A stretch of 64,000 nucleotides of DNA, taken from Anthoceros angustus. Taxonomy: Eukaryota; Streptophyta; Anthocerotopsida; Anthocerotales; Anthocerotaceae. Shown here piece by piece: positions 55,653-64,000 of this stretch. A program made the translations under genes and the position numbers. Location: the NCBI GenBank assembly GCA_010909165.1, contig MU008166.1:1674001-1738000 (forward strand), written 5' to 3'. The first letter of the stretch is position 1, and each line of letters starts with the position of its first letter. The notes under the pieces are model-generated. The model saw nothing but the letters and a program-made list of their open reading frames with translations. It made no database searches and was not told where the DNA came from.

Positions 55653-57694
55653 ATGGCTGTAGATGTGAAATTATCACGTCAAGACCGCGTCTACCGTCCA
55701 CCGGCAAGTCCCACAATACCCCGCTTTCTGATTTTCTTCACTCACGTATGTGTAATTGAAGGCTGATCGGAAGTCTCTCAAGGGTATATTTCAGCAGGCA
55801 GTGTGAGCATTGATCCGAGCCCTTGTCGTGTTCTGGAGCCTTTTGTGTTGAGAATTTGTGCTCTTTGCAGGATGTGGTGGATGGCACAATTGTCATCACA
55901 TGCCCAGCCAGTCTCTCCCATCAGGGCATCAGACTAACTGCCGTTGGCACCGCCACGGCTCAGGTATCATTGGGGCGGTGAGACTCGGGGTATGTAAATG
56001 CTTAGCTGAAGAGCTCAGGACTGTCAAATTGGCTTATGTCGCCTGCTTCTTGTGCCAGTTGAATTCAAGATCAGTGGGACTTGTCGAAGCTGTTTGCAAT
56101 TCTCTGACGCCTTTACAGCTTTTGTGAGTGCTGATGCTACCTTGCGTTATGGTGTTCAGTGGTAACCTAGAAGGCTATCAAATAAGAAAGCTCTGCTGTC
56201 GCTGAACATGTCCTTTTCTGACTTCGCAGGAACAAGACGATCGACATCGCTCCAGCTGGAAAGTTGGCAGCTGGAAAAGTGGAGGTTTTGGTTGCTCTCG
56301 AGCCTTTTTTACTTGGCACTCAGATGTTCTTTACAGGAGGCATATTAGCTCATAGCCAATCAACACGGTTTGATTGAAATGCAGTTGCCCTTTCACATCG
56401 CGTTGGATCATCACAATACTGGTGCTTCCGAGCCCTTGTATGAGACCTATCATGGCGCATACATAAACATCCAGGTCAGGACCACGATGTCGATGCTGCA
56501 TTAGTTTCGGGAGATCAGAGAGTGCAAATGTGATTTTAGCAGTTGCTTTGCCAACAAATGTGCAACTCAGCACACTCGGTTCTTGTTCCAGTACGTGATC
56601 ACCGCTCAAGTGCTGAGGGGATATCTTCAGAAGGTTCTTTCTGCAAGTACAGAGTTCATTGTAGAAGGGAGAGGTCAGATTGCCTGATTGGTGTTTTCCC
56701 TTCCAAATGAGTTGCAGCTACCTTCCTGACTGACGGATCTAAACTGTGGTGCAGGACTTCACTTAAAAAGGCCTGTGCAACGTAGACCTTTTTACATTAC
56801 TTCGAACACTCAGCATCATGCTCTTCTTCCATCCATTCGTGCAGGTAAGCAACTATCCTTCAACACTGTGCAGAGGTAATACCAGACAACGAGATGGAGC
56901 TTAGACAAATGTGACTATGAAATGTCAAATGTACACACTGTTATCCAATCTCAATTCTTCTGAGCGTTGTATCGGTGAATGGGCATAGGAGGTTTTAAGA
57001 TCACCGGCAACATTGCTAGCGATTGCCTGGTTACGGAACCTGTTACTGGAGAGCTCAGAGTTGATCATTCAGATGCCCCAATCTTATCCATTGATATACA
57101 GCTTCTCCGAATCGAGTCAGTTGAAGCATGGGAGAACATGGTTTCAGAGAAAACAGACATTCAAACTACTCAGGTAGGTGATCCCAATCCCATACAGTAC
57201 AATGCCGTACCTCATTGATAAAACGGAAAGCTGCATGCATTCTGATGCTTCGTGCAGATTGCAGATGGGGATGTTTGTCGTGGCTTAGTGATCCCTATCT
57301 ATCTTGTGCTGCCCCGACTATTCACTTGTCCCACCCTATCTGCAGGGTATGCTAGTAGACATCCCTAGAGAACTGGTTCGTTTGTCTTGTTATCCGTTTC
57401 TGCTTTCAACATGCTTGTCATCTTAAGGAGCCTGTCGGTATGTTTGCCCACTGCAGAACATTTTCCCTGGAGTTTGAGTTATCCATTGTCGTGACCTTTG
57501 ATGCTGGCCTTGCAAGGCAGTCATCCGTAATCGACGTCCAATCACCCAAGCAATGGGTACAGTTGATGTTCATCTCGACTATAACCTCGAGTATGCGCTT
57601 TTCAATGCATGCATGGATGGTGATTGATATTCTCCGCCTAGGTCTTGTGTTGCAGATGGCGACAGAAACCATCCCTCTTCGACTGTGGCGGTAG
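55653..57694 (+). CDS. VPS26C: VPS26C (DSCR3), Commander/retriever complex subunit
   Basis: Arrestin-fold subunit of the retriever endosomal recycling complex. I can place eleven exons: 55653-55703, 55871-55963, 56059-56123, 56230-56284, 56385-56474, 56592-56673, 56754-56844, 56989-57173, 57258-57347, 57457-57556 and 57656-57694. They read VKLSRQDRVYRP, GTIVITCPASLSHQGIRL, NKTIDIAPAGKLAAGKVE, YETYHGAYINIQ, YVITAQVLRGYLQK, GGFKITGNIASDCLVTEPVT, SIDIQLLRIESVEAW, ADGDVCRGLVIPIYLVLPRL, TFSLEFELSIVVTF and MATETIPLRLW, matching the family along its length. The first intron appears to use a GC donor (CCG then GCAAGT). Everything else is GT-AG and no lesion was found. Confidence 0.93.
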
Positions 57695-57964
57695 GGGACG
57701 GCAGATCTGTAGACGCACGGGGCTTCCATCTGGTAACTGTCATGAAACCCACGCTGGATTTTGGATACTTGTGTCATCTGGCCTGGGAGGTCCCGTCCGG
57801 CCAATCTTGGGTTTGTCGTCAAGTGTTAAATTCCTGAACATGGCCGAGTTGAGAGACAAGAACGTGGCATTGTCTGTGCCAAGTTGGATTGTTCGCAAAA
57901 TCTGCCAATTTAGAAACCAACGGCTTCTAAAGCTAGGGGGGTGGCTGCTTCTCACCTTGAGTGC

Positions 57965-60130
57965 ATGATGGATTTATCGAATCCATCTATCTCATGCGTT
58001 GTTTGTCTTGGCCTGGCCATTGCCATGCTCAGCTCCAAGACTCTAGCTCACGCTAACATTCCATATTCCCAAACCCAGCAGCTGAAAAGGGACCAAGCGG
58101 AGCAGCAATTTCTGGAGTGGGGACGCCAAGTTCAGGAGAGATATAAAAGCCATCAGCAAAGCATTCAAAAAAACCGAACACCCCCAGACGTGGATGTGAT
58201 GTGGACTGGGTCTGGAAGGCACATCGTTGTGGATCAAAATGGGCAAGGAGATTACATGTCTGTGCAGGAAGCAATCCACTCAGTGCCGAATGGGAATGAC
58301 CAGTGGATCACTATTGATGTCAAGCCGGGCGTTTACAGGTGCTTTCTTCTTCTTGTTGCTCTTCTTCGAGTCCCGAACGTGTGGATACAGCTGCAGACAA
58401 AGTCCTCCCGTTCCCTTGGGTTGTAACTTGGTACGCAATGGTACGCACCCAGGGAGAAGGTGAACATCGGCAAGAAGAAGCCTTACATAACAATCCAAGG
58501 CTCGGGCAGAGAAGTCACCAGAATCGAGTGGAACTCGACGGCTAACGATACTACTGGTTACAGTGGTGAACGCTTAAAAACGTTCAAGAGTGCATCCTTC
58601 GCTGTGGATTCCGATAACTTCGTAGCCAGAGACATCAGCTTCGAAGTAAAATTCCTGGAACACCTTCTCCAGTAACTGCAATTCGGAGTCTCTCTGGCAC
58701 CTGCAATTTACGTTCTTATCAGGTATCACTCTACATGCGTGTGACCCCAGAACACAGCACCTATTCCCCCCCCAGGAGCAATTGGGGGCCAAGGTGTGGC
58801 GCTGCGCGTCTCAGGGGACAAGTCTGCTTTCTTCAATTGTGGCTTCTACGGTGCCCAAGACACTCTCTACGACCACCGTGGACGACACTACTTCGAAAGC
58901 TGCGAGATTGTGGGAACCGTGGACTTCATCTTCGGAGATGGGGTCTCAATGTACAAGGTAACATTGAAGCACTTGGAATCCTTCTGGCAATCACATTGCA
59001 GTTAGTCCTGTTTGCGCCTCCTGTTTGCACCTGACAGCATCTTCTGTGCTACTGCAGAATTGCAGCATGGTATCCATAGGGGAGGGTGCAATAACAGCAC
59101 AGCGTCGGGGAAATGATTCAGACCCCACGGGATTTTCCTTCGTCGACTGCAGTATCACGGGGAAAGGCCCAAGCTACCTGGGGCGGGCCTGGGGGCCATA
59201 CTCCCGGGTGGTCTTTGCCAGAACCTTGCTGGATGTGCCCCTGGCTGAAGGAGGATGGGATGACTGGAACGACCCAACTCGAGATTGGTAAGTCTGTTGA
59301 AACTTGAACACGTAGTAACGTTGAGCTGCAGATCTGTGAGGGATCAGCGTTCAGGATCACATCCCTTCCAACCTGTGTGATGCAGGCATGTGTTCTACGG
59401 TGCCCAAGACACTCTCTACGACCACCGTGGACGACACTACTTCAGCTGCGAGATTGTGGGAACCGTGGACTTCATCTTCGGAGATGGGGTCTCAATGTAC
59501 AAGGTAACATTGAAGCACTTGGAATCCTTCTGGCAATCACATTGCAGTTAGTCCTGTTTGCGCCTCCTGTTTGCACCTGACAGCATCTTCTGTGCTACTG
59601 CAGAATTGCAGCATGGTATCCATAGGGGAGGGTGCAATAACAGCACAGCGTCGGGGAAATGATTCAGACCCCACGGGATTTTCCTTCGTCGACTGCAGTA
59701 TCACGGGGAAAGGCCCAAGCTACCTGGGGCGGGCCTGGGGGCCATACTCCCGGGTGGTCTTTGCCAGAACCTTGCTGGATGTGCCCCTGGCTGAAGGAGG
59801 ATGGGATGACTGGAACGACCCAACTCGAGATTGGTAAGTCTGTTGAAACTTGAACACGTAGTAACGTTGAGCTGCAGATCTGTGAGGGATCAGCGTTCAG
59901 GATCACATCCCTTCCAACCTGTGTGATGCAGGCATGTGTTCTACGGGTTGTACAATTGTTCAGGGCCAGGAGCCAATGCTACCGACAAAGTGGCATGGAG
60001 CCACGAGCTCACGGATCTTGAAGCCGAGCCGTTTGTTGATCCCAGCTTCGTGGATGGACAAACCTGGCTTCCCTACTTCTGGATGGGCTTCAGCTGTTCG
60101 CAGTTCTTGAACAAGCCAAGCAGTTGCTAG
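57965..60130 (+). CDS. Pectinesterase (pectin methylesterase) with duplicated catalytic exons
   Basis: Secreted carbohydrate esterase family 8 enzyme that removes methyl esters from cell-wall homogalacturonan. ATG 57965 gives an N-terminal hydrophobic signal segment ([13 protein letters not shown]). Exons are 57965-58338 ([19 protein letters not shown]), 58453-58645 ([16 protein letters not shown]), 58751-58957 ([20 protein letters not shown] with catalytic Gln and Asp, DFIFGDG), 59058-59287 ([24 protein letters not shown] with catalytic Arg), 59385-59503, 59604-59833 and 59932-60130 ([15 protein letters not shown] to stop). Exons 5 and 6 repeat exons 3 (second half) and 4. The splice phases match, so reading all seven gives one continuous protein with two QDTLYD...DFIFGDG...LGRAW blocks. 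It has no N-terminal PMEI inhibitor domain, only a short helix region. Confidence 0.93.
58844..59938. repeat. ~549-bp tandem duplication in the pectinesterase gene
   Basis: Unit 1 is 58844-59392 and unit 2 is 59393-59938. The octamer TTCTACGG stands at 58844, 59393 and 59939. The only difference I noticed is a 3-bp loss in unit 2 (TTCAGC against TTCGAAAGC), which removes one Glu codon. Confidence 0.95.
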
Positions 60131-60664
60131 GAAGACCGAGGAGCTGTAGGAAGTCGTCAAGTCCGAGAGCCGCATGTCTGTGACAGCAGCCTGTTTTTGC
60201 CCTGCACAGGGATGACCGTGATTTGCACATCCACACTGATATATAATAAGAGATCCCGCCAACGAGTGTGCTACAGAAGCAATCACGACAGGAGTGAAGG
60301 ACACATACTGCTGCACAAAAGTTGAACCCCACAGGCATGCAGGAGCCTACCTACTGTAGATGTCATGCCACACCTCCAGACTTAGGAACGCCAAAGGGCT
60401 TCTTGGGTGGTTTGTGAGGCATGTGTACATCCGTACTAGGGAGCAGGGATGCTTGTATTCTGGCTATCTCAAACATCAAACGCATTTGAAGGAGTACCGC
60501 ATCGCCGGATGAAGAGAATTTAAGCATATTTTTGCTTTGTATACTTGCGACTTCAACTTAAGGGAATTGTTATTGAAGCCGTTGTCTGTTCGTACGGGTG
60601 TGAAGATGACAGGCGCGGTAGTTGCACAAAAGTTGAACCGAAATAGGCATTCAAGAGATGGAGA
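60131..60664. repeat. Dispersed-repeat DNA, no gene
   Basis: Contains two partial copies (60305-60365 and 60535-60660) of the repeat at 33955-34135. The second is cut at AGGCATTCAAGAG, where the LINE tail begins. Confidence 0.6.
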
Positions 60665-61005
60665 GACTTTGTGTGATAAGAAAAAAGATAGAAAAAACAC
60701 CATCTACACCGAAAAAAAAGGGGTCAGCTCAACAAAGGGCATCAGGCCAAGGGGACTAACTCCTGTTATCGTTTTCTCAAAACTACCGACCACCCTAAGA
60801 ATCTCGTGATCGGGATAAGAAAGGCCTACCTACCGCCGCCGCCGAAGAAGCCGCCTCCCTTGCGCTAGTCGCCGTTCTGTACACCGCGTTCGCCAACGTC
60901 TTCTGCAGGACGATGGACACCCGTTGCTTGAAGAAAGATACAATACAAGAAAGGGGGAGACCAACCCCATTCCTGCGATCGTGGTAAGCCTTAGAGTTTG
61001 AGGTG
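60665..61005 (-). mobile_element. 5'-truncated LINE tail, minus strand
   Basis: Minus-strand relative of 19280-19610. It includes ATCGCAGGAATGGGGTTGGT, GGCGAACGCGGTGTA, GAGGCGGCTTCTTCGG and then TTAGTCCCCTTGG. The 3' UTR keeps a decayed form of the hairpin (GATGG...CTATC) and ends in ACACAAAGTCTC. The coding part is frameshifted. Confidence 0.75.
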
Positions 61006-61276
61006 CTTTGCGAAAGCGTTTGATCAAAGTTTAGTGCTTTACTAATTGGTACAATTGATTACAAGAGGTGGGCTTTTATAGCACGTATGCGAAGAGTTGT
61101 ACCCCACTAGATAGGGGGTATGACCACGTTGGGTTAAGCTAATCTAACCATAACCAACGCTGCATTTCTAACTCTCCTCTCGACTAGTTGGGTTATCTAA
61201 ATCAAAGAACTAATAATCATTTGTTGGAGTATTGTATAAGTACTACGGTCTTCAACTAAACTCAACTCACCGATCG
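61006..61276 (-). mobile_element. Probable LTR of the minus-strand copia element
   Basis: On the minus strand CTATAAAAGCCCACC (near 61080) is a TATA-like box similar to that of the LTR piece at 6150, followed by sequence without coding features. Position right after the RNase H end fits a 3' LTR. The borders and a second LTR are not established. Confidence 0.45.
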
Positions 61277-63843
61277 TCACCGTGCAAGTAAGATTGAAGC
61301 AAGCGGTCTACAATAGCTGTCAACTTCAAGTAACTGAACGTTCTGAGATAAGATGCGCCTCACCAAATGTGTGATCGGTCCAAAAAAGTCACATAAATCA
61401 ACCAATCCAAGCCCTTCTCTGGAAGCGTGTTTGAACTTCGCAAGGATTTTGTCGATTATATCTTTTGTATTGTGTACGTACATCTTGTACCTTAACAATT
61501 CCTCTCTCGGCGTCACGAATATAATGGTGTTGAATCTCAATATGCTTCGCGCATGAAAGAGGATTAGCGACAAGAGCAATGGCTGACATATTGTCGCAAT
61601 AAAGCAATGTTGGCCCTTCCTGCTTCATATCCAAATCTTCACATAGCTTTTTCCCATTCAAATTTTCGTGGCTTAGTGAGTGCTTTGTACTCGATTTGAT
61701 GAAAGTGATATTGCAGCTTGTTTTCTACAAGACCAATTAACAACAGTGGAGCCAGCAAGAAAGCAATATGCTGAGATACTTTTTCGGGTGTCAGCGTCTG
61801 AAGCCCAATCTGCATCGACAAAGCATGTCAGTAGCAGATGCTTCTTTCCGCTAGGCTTGAAGCAGAGGCCATAATTCTGAGTACCCTTGAGGTACCGCAT
61901 GATGCGCTTGAGAGCAACCCAATGATCCTTTCCTGGATTCTCTGAGAACCGAGCAACAACATTTACAGTATTTGAGATATCTGGTATGGTTTGATTACTC
62001 AAGAACATGAGAGTACCAACTCCCATACGATAAGGAATATTTTCCATCTCTTTCTTTCCTATTCAGATTGTGGATAGATAGTAGATGAAAGCTTAATACC
62101 TATGGCATCAGGTGTGACTGCCGCGCGCGCATTCTCCAAATTGAAGCGTTTTAACATACCAGCTACATATCTTCCTTGATGAAGATAGATAGCACCAGTG
62201 GTATCTCTATGTACATGCATTCCAAGAATATATTTAACTTTGTCGAGATCCTTCATCTCGAATTCTTTACTAAGGTCAGGTTTAATCTTATTAACTAGTT
62301 CAATATTGTTAACTAGTTTAATATTGTTGTCATGAATAACTAAGTCATCAACATATAGTGCAACCAGCACAAGGGAGCTGTCCTTGCGGAGTACATTGAT
62401 ATTGGTGTCTGCTTCACTTTGGATAAAACCTATCTTCTTAAGGTAAGAGTCCATTCTCTCATACCATAAACGTGGGCTTTGCTTTAGTCCATGAATGAAA
62501 CAAATAAGTTTACACACATTGTTTGGGTGTTGCTCATCTTCATAGTCTTCTGGTTGATCCATATAGATCTCTTCTTGCAGATGACCATAAACGAAAGCAA
62601 GACAAACATCAAGTCGATAAATTTCAGATTAAGCTCGCACATAAAGCCGTGGAGCATTCTCACTAAGCCCTTGACTACAGGTGAATAAACCTTATCGCCC
62701 TAATAGTCCACTCCCTGTTTCTGACTATAACCCTTAGCCACTAGTCTAGCTTTAGAGCGAATACGAGGTTCAACCTCCGGAATTTAGTTTTGAGAACCCA
62801 CTTGCATTTGACAGTCAGTTCGCCTTTAGGCAAGTTTACTAGAGTCCAAGTATTGTTTTTGATAAGAGAATTATATTCATCATCAATAGCGAACTTCCAC
62901 TTAGCTGCATCAGGTCGCGAATATGCCTCTTGCAGAGTGAGAGGATCTCCCTCTGAAGGGGCAACACTGAAGGTGTTGCAATGACCTGCATCACTGGTGG
63001 TGTAGTGTAGCCAGCTTGATTGAACTCTAAATCAAAGGGGATCTCATTCCAGAGGTGTCTCGGTTGATGATGACGCAAAGGATATCTTCGCTCAGGGGCT
63101 GGATCAAGCATAACTGGAGAAGGTGGAGCAGGAACAATCTTTGGGTCTTGAGGATTAAGAGCACCAAAGTCTTCTCTATTTTCATAAGGATCAACAATGG
63201 CCTGTTCATCTTCCCCCTCTCGAGCAGGAACAATAGGGATGGGAGCTGCTTGAGGTGAAGAGGCCAGGGATGGCGCAAAAGGTGCAGGACCAGAGTCAAG
63301 GAAAACAGAGGGCTGAGTCAAAAACTCAGGCATAAGGTCACCTGGGTCGGAAGAAGCAGTGTCGTCTGAAGGAGCCAAAGCAGAATCCATGGATACAGAA
63401 CAAGCAGATGCTAACCGAGCCTCATCAAAAGTGACAGTGCGAGCATATACAATAGCATGGGTATCCAAGTCAACCAGTTTATAAGCCTTATAGTCCTCGC
63501 CATAGCCAACAAATACCAGCTTGCGAGCTCGAGCAGAAAGCTTGTCGCGAAGCTGAGAGGGAAGAATAATATGATGAAGAGTGACTTCATCTAGGCCCAA
63601 GATAAGGATATGCCCAGCAAGCTTGTCTTGTTTCAACCAAGAGTCGAAGGCAGGCGAGGGCCCATTGGGCTTGAGGATAGACCCATCAACTATGCCAAGT
63701 AGATCTCTTGTATTCAAGACAGAACGCATACGTTTGGACCGTATTTCAAACTTAGTGCCATCGAAACGGTCCTTATCCTTAAAATCAGACGTCACATTCA
63801 TATAATTAATGATTGGAATGGGTGGCACATTTGAGGAAGGCAT
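61277..63843 (-). mobile_element. Ty1/copia element with internal gag-integrase deletion
   Basis: Reading from 63843 down: gag N-terminus (FDGTKFEIRSKRMRSVLN, then DSWLKQDKLAGHILILGL) passes without a stop into the integrase C-terminal region (ARKLVFVGYGEDYKAYKLVD) at about 63560. The rest of gag, the protease and most of integrase are therefore deleted in frame. Then a Pro/Ser-rich linker and the reverse transcriptase start (about 63050-62840) follow. At 62562-62059 the reverse transcriptase continues (HGLKQSPRLWYERM, VALYVDDLVIHDN with an intact YVDD, DLDKVKYILGMHVH). RNase H lies at 62047-61400 (SISAYCFLAGSTVVNWSCRK, LLYCDNMSAIALVANPLSCA, KHIEIQHHYIRD). Stops and frame changes near 62640-62830, 62050 and 61670 inactivate it. 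The 5' LTR would lie beyond 64000. Confidence 0.9.
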
Positions 63844-64000
63844 CAGTAAATATAATCAAGATAATAGTAAAGTTGTCGACGCTGAGTTATGACCCGGAGT
63901 CGAGAGCAACTTTAAAAGTTATAAACTTGATTTAGAATAATGAAGGAATAAAAACAATTAAGACTCAGAAGACCAGTGAACAATGGCTCTGTAAGAAGGA
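63844..64000. other. Leader of the minus-strand copia element
   Basis: AT-rich sequence upstream of the gag start. No primer-binding site was identified before the window ends. Confidence 0.4.

Overview
The window is plant nuclear DNA. The host genes are split by short spliceosomal introns (about 80-250 bp) and include typical streptophyte families: an AP2 factor of the WRINKLED1/ADAP type, a SAUR, a pectinesterase, a P-class PPR protein, an F-box protein and an SRA-only protein. They sit in a matrix of Ty1/copia, Ty3/gypsy and LINE fragments. Short introns and compact genes would fit a non-seed land plant, but the species cannot be fixed from this sequence.

Layout. 1-6.2 kb: decayed copia fragments and LTR pieces. 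6.2-14.4 kb: a broken cytosolic histidyl-tRNA synthetase gene (minus), containing a nonsense codon, frameshifts and an inverted block, then an RNA polymerase III C31-subunit gene (plus) whose exons 2-7 are tandemly duplicated, then a second HisRS scrap. 14.4-21 kb: a LINE zone with an ORF1 relic, a 5'-truncated ORF2 copy with a 12-bp target-site duplication, a 193-bp non-LTR insertion with a 17-bp target-site duplication, a tRNA-Gly(UCC) gene, a tRNA-like relic, a paralogous segment pair and several minisatellites. 21-29.2 kb: an SRA-domain gene (plus), a CECR5-like HAD hydrolase (minus) and an intronless WRI1-like AP2 gene (minus). 30-36 kb: repeat-rich DNA with a nested insertion, 115-bp tandem repeats and a gypsy chromovirus tail.

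37.5-60.2 kb is the gene-rich part: F-box gene (plus), plastid-type acidic protein (plus), PPR gene (plus), aminoacylase-1 (minus), a relic of the CX9C gene (minus), SAUR (minus), TRM7/FTSJ1 tRNA methyltransferase (minus), DUF3128 twin-CX9C gene (plus), VPS26C (plus) and a pectinesterase with an in-frame exon duplication (plus). 60.3-64 kb holds dispersed repeats, another LINE tail and a minus-strand copia element with a large internal deletion.

The genes do not form one pathway; they are mostly housekeeping genes next to each other. The common thread is rearrangement. Two tandem duplications have 7-8 bp microhomology at their junctions, a local inversion has 7-bp inverted repeats at its ends, and two perfect palindromes have a one-base centre. 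The LINE and the short non-LTR insertion share a 3' hairpin (GATGGG-N5-CCCATC or close) just before an AATAAA/ATAAAG tail. Many disabling changes are one-base homopolymer differences, so assembly error must be kept in mind for the indels, though not for the target-site duplications or exon-level rearrangements.
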